A stretch of 64,000 nt of DNA, taken from positions 24,997,414-25,061,413 of the forward strand of contig OZ026601.1 in NCBI GenBank assembly GCA_964020085.1, read 5' to 3'. Position numbers and translations under genes: made by a program. The notes below the pieces were generated by a model, which had not been told where the DNA came from, ran no database searches, and saw only the letters and a program-made list of their open reading frames with translations. Origin of the DNA: Micromussa lordhowensis. Its lineage: Eukaryota > Cnidaria > Anthozoa > Scleractinia > Lobophylliidae. Of this stretch, positions 1-10,900 are shown piece by piece. The stretch's first letter is position 1; every line of letters begins with the position of its first letter.

Positions 1-221
1 CCTGATTGGCAGTACTGATATGAGGAGAGCCTTCTCTGATTCAATAACGTATCTGAATTATACTGAAGGGAGAGAGAATAGAATAGTTTTTTGTAATGCG
101 CACAGTTTCATTTTCGTGATTATCAACAAAATCCGCTCGCCTTCACCTCTGGTCGATAAACCAATCATATTGTTCACTTCTCATTCCTTTACCGGTATGT
201 TTATAATCAATTATTGGATGA

Positions 222-341
222 GGTTTTTGTGATATCCAGAATATAATAATCAAGGTCGAGGTAAAGGTTATCAGCTGAAGCCGAAAGCTGAGGCTGATAA
301 CCCTTACCGAGACCTTGATTATTCTGGATATCACAAAAACC
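222..341. repeat. Foldback (inverted-repeat) element
   Basis: The outer arms read ggtttttgtgatatccaga and its reverse complement, and inner segments (caaggtc / gaccttg) continue the pairing toward a short loop. This is the form of a small non-coding foldback/MITE. No coding capacity is seen. Confidence 0.75.
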
Positions 342-1344
342 GTTTTAATAATTTAATAATCTAATAATTGTTTTATTATACATTGAACGAAAAAAAATGT
401 TTTTGCTTCTTCACTGACGGCAAGCAACACAAAGCGCGCGAACTTGACATGATCACCCTTAGAAATCATGCACTGCGGTCATACATGACATGATAACCCG
501 TGACCTTGAGTGACCTTGACATGATTATTGTGTGATCTGCAGTTATGACGTCACGAGCGCTAATTTCGAAAATTCACTGTAGGCTTTCGGCCAATCAGAA
601 AAGAGTTAGAGAGTTGAATGTATAATAAAGTGTAATTATATGATTTTGATTTAAAACGCGCCTATTTGAATTCAAGGTTTTCATATTCACGCAAAATATA
701 CAGGCACGAGTAGCCCTCAGAGAATACCTTTAAATTTTTATCTTAGATTTTATCTTAAATCTAAATTTGCAGCTTGTAATACAAGGTTATAATAACGCTT
801 TGTCGTCCATTAAAAGTAATGACGTTTGAAACTTTGTTACTCCTTAGATACCAAAGATACACCGTGGCCGTCAACGCCTTACAACATGTACATCTTCATA
901 TGGCGTTCACCCCGTCAAAAAGCCAATCCATAATATTTATCACCCCAAGCCACCTAAACCAATTGAAAATCGCCCCGCACGATCTAAGGGCGTCACCGAT
1001 ATAAAACACATTTATGAGAATATTCACCAAGAATATTCTTTACTTGGCTTTTTGACGGGAGGGAAGAACTTCCCAGACGAGGAATTGGTTTTCAACAAAC
1101 CAACATCCACAGTACAAGGTATTAACTTAACTTTAACATGGTTTATCCTATCTACCAGGAGCTATTACTGAGAACTAAAACTGAGTCGTTTGCCTAACCG
1201 GGCCTAGATTTTCTAAAAATACTTCCCCGGTATGATTTTTTTATATCCTTAAGACAAGCGCTCGTACTCAGTCCGCGATCGACTGAGCGCCGAAGGTCCA
1301 CTTGTGGCAAGTTAAGTAGTTCTAAACAGCTACTTATACCACAA
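342..1344. other. Gene-free stretch
   Basis: AT-rich sequence with short open frames only. None has splice context or a recognisable motif. A CRE-like tgacgtca occurs near 546, but nothing ties it to a gene. Confidence 0.5.
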
Positions 1345-1345
1345 A

Positions 1346-1379
<34 letters not shown>

Positions 1380-1504
1380 GAGAGTTTTCATTGGCTTAGC
1401 CATCATGGTATATGAGCCATTATACCATGATCTACAAAAATGGGGAGCGTATGTGTGAGTTTTTGGGCCTTTTTTGTTTTTATTGTAGTCTAGTTTTCTA
1501 TATT

Positions 1505-1583
<79 letters not shown>

Positions 1584-1585
1584 AA

Positions 1586-1637
<52 letters not shown>

Positions 1638-1641
1638 TTAA
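1345..1641. repeat. Interspersed element family F1, copy 1
   Basis: This ~295-bp unit recurs almost unchanged at 38711-39005, reverse-oriented and diverged at about 36590-36805, and split at 52148-52605. Its right part is itself a hairpin: aacaattattccactcgcgc pairs with the gcgcgctcatggaataattgtt end. It has no open frame of its own and looks like a non-autonomous DNA transposon. Confidence 0.8.
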
Positions 1642-1911
1642 ATACACCAATAGGTGTCGAACCTGTGTCTGTTTGAAGCGCACCGGTCGTAAGGTCTAAC
1701 TGAAATCATTTCATTATTTACAGACAGCGGATAGTAGCTAAGTCTATCCGTTGCAATATCTCTTGCTCGATAAATCGACATTAATAGTGTTATGTTTGGT
1801 ACTTCTTTTAGCAATTCCTGAAGTTCGTCCTCAGCCAATCGATATACCCAACACTCAACATGGCGCTTGTTCGAGCAGGGAAGGTAAACATTATCCCATA
1901 TTAAACATCAA

Positions 1912-2050
1912 TAGAACAGTGTCGTAAAACCAAACCCAAACTAATCTCTTACCAATTAGACTACTCAGCCAATCTCAAACCGTAGTGAAATCAAAACTAA
2001 AACCAAAGAAATTGCCTGATTACTTTCAACACTTAACTGAAAGCCACTCT
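1912..2050. repeat. Short copy of the AGAGCGG foldback family (F2)
   Basis: A diverged copy of the short form of the family seen at 27732-27881 and 27921-28076. It shares the internal motif ttaccaattagactact and ends in gccactct, corresponding to the family end ccgctct. Confidence 0.7.
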
Positions 2051-2808
2051 AACAATGTTTTGACGTTGATTAATCTTAAAACTTGTAAGTATAAGCGCAC
2101 GACTTTTCTGAGTGTGTATGTCGAGGTATTTCTTACTGTCGGAGTATTCACTGACTTATAGTGATTTTTTTTACTTCTTTTTGTCCATTCCAGTCATTCA
2201 TGAAGTTCTTGAGACAATCCCCATCTCTAGGAAGCCACCGGATTGTCTTACTTATGAAGGTAAATATAAGTAGAAAGAAAACAAGCCATTCCACTGAATC
2301 TAGTGACCCATCAGGCCTGTGTTTTACTCGCCTCTCCCCTCTGGGGCGCTAGTCCATGACAGGGCTATCACCAGTATCTAATTTGGATTCAAGAGGTTTT
2401 ACGAGATAAATACCTATTTATCATAAGTATTTTCTGATCATTCTATTTTCTTAATAGGTCTTCATGATTATGGTTTCCACCTCTTTACGCTCGATTCTGA
2501 AAAATACTGCAGCTCTGTCAAGAGCTCAGAGTAAGTGCTTCATTTTGTTTTTCTGGCAGTGCTAGGTGATAGAAATGGATATATATATGTGATAGCTCAA
2601 GCAAATTAGAATCGTCTTTACATTAGCCAGAGCGATTGGTTAACAACTCGCAGCCAATGACAAAAGAAATCAATTTGTTAAGAGTTCCAAAATACTTTCT
2701 TTCCTTTACAGAGTCAAGCGTATGCCTTGAATCGAACCATTCAAATAAAACAAATTTCTAGCTTAATTTTGGCTATTTTCCACTATAATTTAATGTTGAT
2801 CTTTTTAT
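2051..2808. other. Gene-free stretch
   Basis: No convincing exon. A cctctcccctctggggcgctagtcca motif region near 2330-2360 resembles dispersed coral repeat tails. Further 3' exons of the minus-strand gene at 2809-3557 could lie here, but none was identified. Confidence 0.4.
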
Positions 2809-3557
2809 TCATTCCACAGCTACATACCACTGGCAATAAGTTGCGTGGTTGGTCGGGACAGGTTTGTTCTTGTGTACAAACAAAAACTTGGTGACACGGC
2901 ATACCTGCCCGATCAGTCCGCCTATGCCAGGGATGTTTTTGACACTCTCTGTACCCGGTGAGTTTTCAGTTTTTATCAGAACTTTCCAGTCATTTGCAGT
3001 TATTATTTCTTCACTCAAAACCTCTTCTACCCGCATGTCCGATATTTCTAATGTAAAAGTTGCCATTGATTTGACCTGAGAATCGAAGCATATCTCTGGC
3101 GATCATTTCCACCAAGTTTCCTCTCTTAGAACAACTATAAATAAGTGGCTTCAACAATGAATTCTTTCACGGATCGATGTACAGTATTAAAATACTGAGA
3201 GCTCAGTGAATGAACTGGTCATGTGTCCAAGGGACTACTTTAAGTAACCTGCGAAAAAACGGCTTTAAATAATACTTTTCTTAACTTTAATATGGTCTTT
3301 TCACATCCATTTTAATCAGGTTTGGCGAGCAACTATTGAGAATTGTATTCCACAATCCCTCTTGGTATGTACACGTCTGCATTGACATACAAAACAGGAC
3401 ACGTCAGCCCTTTTTTAGGTGAGTATCTAATTTTTAAGTTCAAGACCTTCTTATACTCCTGAGGCTGGTACTGAACACCTGCTTGAGTACACGAAACAAA
3501 CACAAGTAGCCACAAGAAGCAAGGAATGATGTGCAGACAACGTGTCGGGAAATGCAT
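2809..3557 (-). CDS. Tentative two-exon secreted protein of unknown family
   Basis: Proposed exons on the minus strand are 3557-3375 and 3075-2809, giving about 149 aa. Exon 1 starts with a clear signal-peptide pattern (MHFPTRCLHIIPCFLWLLVF, then an SCTQAG-like cleavage region). Exon 2 begins after a good acceptor (ttctcag). A TATA box (ctatataagg) lies at 3694-3703, which fits transcription starting about 110 bases before the ATG. Weak points: the exon 1 donor would be the non-consensus GTGTAC, and a strong donor (GTATGT) near 2822 could remove the last five codons and add an unseen exon. I recognise no domain. Exon 2 is acidic-basic mixed with few cysteines. The upstream part and promoter are more secure than the 3' structure. 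Confidence 0.4.
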
Positions 3558-3693
3558 GCTCTTTTTTATGCAGATATGATTACAAGTTGCATGAAATTGC
3601 AAAGTTTCAATCTAATTTTTCGACAAGTACTAAGTCAAAGTGCAGTTCTTTGTACTAACTCACACAAGTCTTCATCCGTATGATCTTGTTCTG

Positions 3694-3703
3694 CCTTATA
3701 TAG
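3694..3703 (-). promoter_or_regulatory. TATA box of the 2809-3557 gene
   Basis: On the minus strand this reads ctatataagg, a near-consensus TATA element placed to give a start near 3670 and a 5' UTR of about 110 bases before the signal-peptide ATG at 3557. Position-based inference. Confidence 0.5.
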
Positions 3704-3952
3704 TGTGTTGATATTAAACTTTAGTGGAAACAGCTGAGTTTTCGTTTTTGTACATTGACTGAAGAGTAAATTAAACTAATCAGCCCATTGGTTTTGTTTT
3801 TATTTCAGCGCCGCAGTGATGGTGAAGTTAAGATTTACGAAGAATACAGTTCAACTCGCCAAACTTACAGGTAACCATTATTGCACAGTCAACCACCAAT
3901 GACATCTCTGATCAAATTAGAAACTTGGAACGTGCAACTGTTATAAGGCATT

Positions 3953-4193
3953 TTAAAGGGGCTACGTCACGGTATTTTGAGTTATTTCTACCATCGACAA
4001 AATTACCTTTAAATTGAAGGAAACCCGAAAATAATGCTTTAGAAAGATAGGAAAACACTAAAGAGATAAAAATAAGCCATAAAGGAAAAAGGATGGTTAA
4101 GGATGGAGAAGATTGACACGGATTACAAACAACAATATTGAAAAATTTAGGCTAAATTTTTCAAACCGTTTAGCCGTGACACAGCTCCTTTAA
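3953..4193. repeat. TTAA-flanked MITE (F3), copy 1
   Basis: The 241-bp unit begins ttaaaggggctacgtcacgg and ends ccgtgacacagctcctttaa, so it has imperfect terminal inverted repeats flanked by TTAA. It recurs at 23291-23523 with high identity. TTAA ends are characteristic of piggyBac-type target duplications, so I infer a piggyBac-derived non-autonomous element. Confidence 0.8.
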
Positions 4194-5161
4194 TTCAATG
4201 AATTAAACATTTGGTAGTATATATAGTATTATATAACACTCTTTGTTCAGGTTTTCTGTTTATTTTACTTTCAGGTTTTCCAGGACAAGCCAAAGTATAA
4301 CTTTAATTTCTAAAATAACACAGTGGCATGTAAAATTCTTATTTAAGTAACGTAAAAGTACAAAATTAAAACCAACTTAGTCATAGCAGTAACATTTGAG
4401 GTCAGTTGTACTTAGTTTTTGAGATGAATCCTTAAAGTAAAGCTAGAATAACAAAAACTATGAGCACGGGGGGTGACAATTCTAATAAAAGCGGACTTCT
4501 GGTAGTAGAATTCTAATCCAGTAAGATTCCTTTGATTCTTGGCCAAAATATCTTGTTCTTCCGAAACAGAACTTAATAAAGTTGTCACCCTCCTGTAGTC
4601 ATCGAAACAACTTGTAATCTATGATAATTATGTAAAGAAAGCAGTCATTCACTGTAACTAATTTAATTAAGTTCACGTCTTAGGAAATTAACTGATGTAA
4701 CCGAGGAATTCAGTTTCGTTTCTTTAACGTCCTAAATAAACGTAATTTTATAAAAACCCAGCTTTTTGCCTTTTTGAGTGTTAAATAGATTTGATTATTG
4801 ATTATTAAAGCTGAAATCTGTTTCTGAAGTCATGTTACTAGAGTGTTGTCTTTTGTTATTTAAGTTCAAGTGACTCATATCCAAGTTTAAAATAAAGCTT
4901 GTTTAATTCAAGTAAAATATTCATCTGTCTGTGTAAACCAAAAACTGATGAAATGGCGAATACATCAATCTTAAATTGAAATTCTCTTTTCAATTCGTTT
5001 TTTTTCGAAGTTGTATAACACACTTTCTTTTCCTTGATTTAATAAATCAATTGAAACAAAATAACTTGTTTGTGTTGTCTTTGCTATGTACCTAAGACGA
5101 AAGGAATTATGGGGGCGTTTATGGACTATGGGCCGTATGTTGGGTACACCATCTGACACTT
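4194..5161. other. Gene-free stretch with a weak inverted repeat
   Basis: No exon recognised. At 4468-4593 a short inverted repeat (ggggggtgacaat / gttgtcaccctcc) frames ~125 bp. The rest is AT-rich with no structure I can support. Confidence 0.45.
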
Positions 5162-5565
5162 AAGGCCGGTACACACGAGGGAGCTTGCTCCGGGAGCACG
5201 CTCCTGCAACACGCTCCTGCAACACGCTCCCGGAGCAAAGCTCCCTCGTCTGCACCAACGATTTCTAGTGAAAAAATATGTTGCGCAACAAAACTTTTGC
5301 TCCCGAGTTTTGCTCCCTCGTATCAAACTGGTTTGATATGAGGGAGCAAGCTCCAGGGCAAATCGGTTGCAAGAGTGCGTTTCAGGAGCAAGCTCCCTCG
5401 TGTGTACTGAAATTTGGTTCCCGTGAAATGACGTGTATCCAGTTGGGTTGTTTCATCATTCAGTTTCCTCGTCGTGTCCTTCGTGTGTACTGGTTGGGGT
5501 ACTTACCCGGGAGCGTGTTGCAGGAGCGTGCTGCAGGAGCAAGCTCCCTCGTGTGTACCGGCCTT
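5162..5565. repeat. Foldback element with subrepeated termini
   Basis: The ends are aaggccggtacacacgaggg and its complement-type partner ccctcgtgtgtaccggcctt. Each arm carries repeated gggagca / tgctccc and cacgctcctgcaa modules, and a further internal inverted pair lies at about 5309-5345. No intact coding frame belongs to the element. Confidence 0.8.
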
Positions 5566-6900
5566 TACATCAACGTATTGCTGAACATATCACCCTGAAT
5601 TTGTCAAGTGGAAAGCACATGTTCAATACGCACAGGATCTCAAAACCAGTTTAACAACTTTTCAATAGTGAAAAAAACATGCCGCAACAAATTATATTGT
5701 CATATCCACGAAATGTTAATTATTTTGAACGTTCAAATTGACTCTATCTGCGCAAAAACTAGCTCCACTAATTTATATTCACACCGCGACAAAACTGTCA
5801 TTTTATACTTTAGTAGTTATGTCAGCAACATGGAAATGTCGGAAAACTCTAATTGTATTATTTTTGTTGAAGTTTTTCAGTAAACCGCTAAACATACGAT
5901 GTTTAAAAATACAGTTTAAGCGATAGAGTACTTTTTCCGTGTTTACATAACTTCATCAAAAAGCCTCTAATACAGAACACCGCCGTCTTGCGGGACTCTA
6001 AAAAGCTCATGATTACGCGAGTTTCAACCGCGGGCGTGGAATCCACCGCGAGAAAATCCTGATCTTGAGGGCAAACTCTCCATGTTACACAAATAACAGT
6101 CAAGAAACACAAGTCGCATTGGGAGACGAATCCCATGTAGCGGGAGCGAGGTTGATGTGTATCGTTTTATGTCCAAACATAGTTCAGATCACTATGTGCT
6201 TTTTGTCACAATCCCTTATCACACCTCCCCATCGATGCGTATTCATGCATGAAGTTGATGCATACAAGGACAGATTTTAAGTTACACAGCACAATTTGAC
6301 ACTAATTTGAGAAATAACGGTTACTGTAAGTCTTGGAACGCGCAGATAGATAAATCACTGCGTAGAATATGTCACTATCAACAGAATGTGCCGCAGCATT
6401 ACTCTCTTTTAGATACCCTAGTTTAACTATTATCAGCTCTGGAGTAAAGGAGGTTCTCCCTTTTAGTTCACGGCGAGAAAGTAAAATAAGGAAACAGTGG
6501 CGTTTAATATTCAAGGATTAGTGGGTGTCTGTAGGGAGATTTGAATACAACGTTTGCAGCGTTTTTTTTTAGTACAAGGGAATTTTTTGTAAAGAATATG
6601 TTTTCTTCAAAGTCGTATCAAGAGATTATCAATTGATAATCTCTTGGTCGTATAGGTTGACCATTTTGGCTTTTCATTGCAATTGTTAGAGTAGTTATAC
6701 ATTTGGTATCTTTTTTTGTGTATTAGCGCTGACAGGAGAGAAATTATTAACACATTGAGTAACTATTTCCAGACCCGAGCTTGAATTTTTAGCGTTTAAA
6801 AGTAAAAAAAGCCAACTTTGTTTTTGTCACCTAAAGGAGATGTTATCATTGTTACCCAAAACTCATCAAAGGTAAAATCGTTTCCTCATTGATGAGGTTA
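5566..6900. other. Gene-free stretch with a fragment of a foldback element
   Basis: At 5917-5960 the sequence gcgatagagtactttttccg matches the end of the element at 13368-13558, so this is a solo end or truncated copy. A short perfect palindrome (agagattatcaattgataatctct) lies near 6621-6644. No exon recognised. Confidence 0.5.
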
Positions 6901-7062
6901 CAATAGCCCAATTTCGATATATTAAAATTCAGCCTAAAACAATGGACCTCAGCACGAGGCTCGTGGGAATAACTACAGAGTTTGTGGGGTTTATTCCCAC
7001 GAGCCTCGTGCTGAGGTCTATTGTTTTAGGCTGAATTTTAATATATCGAAATTGGGCTATTG
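6901..7062. repeat. Foldback element (F4), copy 1
   Basis: Arms of about 70 bp run from caatagcccaatttcgatat to the matching atatcgaaattgggctattg, with inner pairing of cctcagcacgaggctcgtgg. A diverged relative with the same ends (ccgatacattaaaattcta) lies at 42445-42604. Confidence 0.85.
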
Positions 7063-7270
7063 CTTCGTCAATGGCAGCATTGTATTGTACGAAACGTTGT
7101 TACCATTACAGAATTGCTAGGGAGCTTAAAGAAACCACGAACGACGACTACGGCAACGAGAACGTGACCAAACAAGAGGTTTAAAATGGGCTGTGTACGT
7201 GCGTTATAAATCTTTGCTGTCCTCTGCAAAACAAGAACGTGAAAGGACTAAATTTTGAGTAATCTATGGT

Positions 7271-7475
7271 GGCCCATTAACGCCATAGCATTTTTAGCAC
7301 TTTTTTTAAAAACACGATTGTATTATTTTTCATTATTATTATTATTTTTTAAATTCTCTATTCAATTAAGGAAAAATATATTTTTTTATTTTTATTTCAA
7401 ACGAGCTACACGGCCCATTGACGCCATAGCCAAAAAAAAAAAAAAAAAAACGCTTCATGGCCCATTGACGCCATA
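7271..7475. repeat. Three copies of an 18-bp motif
   Basis: The motif ggcccattgacgccatag occurs near 7272, 7413 and 7459 (one copy has a single change). A 15-A run separates the last two. The motif sits just upstream of the integrase-like exon and may be its leader or part of a host repeat. Confidence 0.6.
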
Positions 7476-7515
7476 GACCATAACCCTTTTCGGCCTCAAT
7501 CTAATCCATCATGGC

Positions 7516-7713
7516 ATGGCGTCTTGTACAAGAAACCCAGATTGGGAGGAGGACCTCGAGTTAAAAGACGATCTCGAACTGTACGTTCAGCGTAATTTGA
7601 GTCAATCAGAGATCTTCGATTTAATGAAAGTTCACTATCCCATGTATGCGTGGAGTCTAAGGACTCTTTCACGACGGCTTCAACACTTCGGAATCAAGTT
7701 TATTATAAATATG
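7516..7713 (+). pseudogene. N-terminal exon fragment of an integrase-like (DDE) transposon protein
   Basis: A 66-residue open reading begins at the ATG at 7516 and runs to a consensus donor (atgcag|gtaagt). It contains the block DLELYVQRNLSQSEIFDLM followed by PMYAWSLRTLSRRL, which I recognise as the N-terminal helical region of an integrase-core-domain protein family abundant in coral annotations. No following exon with the catalytic DDE core is present: the next coding sequence, about 200 bases on, is the first exon of calaxin in an unrelated frame. I therefore read it as a 5' remnant, with the remote alternative that it is an alternative first exon. Family assignment is from memory of the motif, not a search. 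Confidence 0.45.
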
Positions 7714-7910
7714 CAGGTAAGTGATTTAAAATCGTTTTTTGAAAAAAGAAGTAACTAACTCGCCTTCGTTTTAAAATTTACGAATTGGGAAGAAACTGGG
7801 TCATAGCTTGTTAACTGCGTGAGGTCTGGGACCTAGGTACGTCACAATTACATAGCAACCACTTTGATCTAAATAAAGAAAGAGGGTAAAACAATTCGTA
7901 ACGCAAAGAA

Positions 7911-10900
7911 ATGGCAAGCATCACAGCAAAGAGAAATCTGGACAAGAAAGCTGCAGAACTGTTCAAAGAGACGCACTGTAAGTATTACAAGCGACTATAT
8001 TTTTTTCGTGTTTTTTGCACGGCGTTTCATTGACTTCGAATGCTCGCGCCATTTTTCGAAACAACAACATTGATCGAGGATTCGAGCTCATTTATCAAAA
8101 TGTTTATGGGAGCTTCGTGTTTAATATTTTATGTATTACTACCTTGTTTGTTTGAAAGGTCTTCCTAAAAGTTCTATTTTAAATCGATCAGATGAAGTTT
8201 TGATCACAAGTTCGAGAACACGAAAGCCGATAATTTGGCTCACATGGTCTACATGAAGCTTGAAATTTTATCTTAGAGGCGGATCAAGAGTGTAGATTTC
8301 TCTTCCTTTCCTATGAGTGGCTACAGTGATGATTTTTTTTACGGAAATTGGTAGAAATACGTGACGAAGCTCAAAATGCATATCCAACTGGATTGGTTCG
8401 TAATTGCTGCAAGTTGTATTTGCCCCCATTGCGAATCATGGTACAATGAATGCCATTATACGAAAAAGCCCCGTTACAATGAACAACATTGAACTTCAGC
8501 CTGGTGAATTAAGTTAAAGCATCCAGGATGGCATGGAACCCCTGACCTTTAAAATGCAATTCTTGTTACGGTAAACTCACAGCCCAAAATTAAATATCTA
8601 CCTCGATATAAGCTTAAGCTTAATGGCTCACCCACCCCCAAAAGCATTGGATGGGCATTTGACATTTTCTTTTCATAAGGTGGCAAATGCCCCACCATGC
8701 AGACCCCCAGGCAGCCCTTTGTATGAAAAAACCCATGATGGGGGCCGACAACCTGTCAAATGCCTGTCCAATGCCCATTAGAGGATTGAGTGGCTTGGAA
8801 TTGACAGAGCCATAGCAACAACGTGCAATTTACTGCGTTCTTCAATAACATGCGGACTCTAAAATTCAAAGCTCAACTGACAAATGCATTTCCCGTTACT
8901 GTCAATTATCAAATGTTCGGCAGCTCCTCCCAGCTTCTGACTGCTGCCGAGCGTGCGGTAATCAAATCATATCTTTTCATTACGATTATGAAATTCTGCA
9001 ATTTTTCTGTCATGGGGTTAAAGATATAATCTCATGGCTTGGGGCATGACAGACATCATGGTTCAGTGCAGTTACAGATCATTACCTCTTGTTTGATCAA
9101 GTTAATTTCTAATTTCAGTCACCAAAGATGAAGTAGCGAGCTTGTTAAAAATGTTTGAAGACCACGCCAAACATGAAAAGATTGACAGGGGCACATTTAG
9201 AGACATATTGTATTACAATTTTGGACTGACAGAAGACATTCTCATGGACAGAGGTCAGTTCTTTAATTATAACGACCTTAAGTATCTCCTTCTAGGGCAG
9301 GCCGTACATGTGATTTATGAACCCTTATTTTCCTATTATGGGTTGCATGGTGGCCCAATGGATTGAGCGGTACATGACATTATGTGATTCGCAACAACAT
9401 TTAGTACAGGTAATCATATGGTTTCGAGTGCAATTTGGAATTAATTTGCATGAGTGAGTTTTTCAAAAAGCTGAAATTGCACGAGCCACTTTGAACGAGA
9501 AAAACCGTATGATAACCTATTAATAATATACATGAAAAAATTTGCGTGAAGGATGTTTTGAACTTTATGGACTCTGAACTCTCTTCTCAGTTTTGTGCGC
9601 ACGCTAAACCTCCATTGATTTTAATTATCACGCAATCAAGAAAAAATTGCGCCATAATTGCACCATCCAGGGCGCAACTACCTTTTTTGCATTCAATTAC
9701 CTCTTTTCTGCACTGTGTTAAGGAAAAACTGCACTGTTCTCAGCCAGTCAGAATCAAGTAATATTTTCATGTATATTAATATTAGTGAATAATTTCACAA
9801 CAGTTGATCATTTACATGTAGCTATCAAAAATGACTGTAGATGAAATAGATTATACCATTGTACATTTGGGGATAAACTGTGATGTCAGCATTAACAAAC
9901 AATCAAACACTAAGAGCCAGTCAACCTGAAGTTACCTTATCAGCTAAACATGTACATAATTGTACTGAATTTTTTAAAAAAATAGTAAGTTTAATGTAAT
10001 TAATAACTGCTATGAAAAGGTGAAATTAGACATGACAACTATACGCAGGTTCCTGGAAAACCTGGAATTTCCTGGAATTTTATTGTGGCATTTTCCAGGG
10101 CTGGAAAATCCTGGAAAAACTATGGCTACTGGTCCACGAAAGTTCTGGAAATTTTGTAAACTCGATTGAAAAAATTAAAATGTATGACAGACAGTAAGGA
10201 GAATTAACACTGAGATCTTGGAAGTGAAATTTAGACTCCTGGAAAAATCAATCTGAGTCCTGGAAAAGTCCTGGAAATTTGTTTCTGAAAAAGGATATGA
10301 ACCCTGTATACATTACTTTCACCGATGGGACCAGGCAAAAGGGTCCGAACTTTTTACCAATTAATAATTTAGCATGGGAGTCATAAAACTGCACTACACA
10401 CATCAGTAGAATTACTAGAAGTGTTGAACATTTCATACACAATATAGCAACTGTAATTAAATAATGCCTCTTTTTGTTGACAGTGTTCAAAGTTTTTGAT
10501 GAAGATAATGACAGCAATATTAATATGAAGGAATGGGTTTGTGGCTTCTCAAAGTTTCTTAGGGGGACAACTAAAGAAAAAATGGATTGTAAGTACTTGT
10601 ATTAAGATTATAATTATGTATGATTGTTTGTTGAAACATAGCCTGAGTAGGTTGTCTGGTTTTAAGGGCAAATGGGTATACTTTTTAAATGAAGGGGTGC
10701 ATAGAATATAAGCCCTAAGTGATTTTTGGAAAACTTTGAGGTAATTAGCCAGCATTGAAATACCTTCCAGCTATTGTTACAGTTTACTCTGGTTTTTATT
10801 ATTTTCTAAAAAGAACTAATAATAATTAAGAGTTCTTTTCAGACCATAATTAAAACCAGAGTAGACTGTAGCAATGGCTGGAAGGTATTTCAATCCTGGC

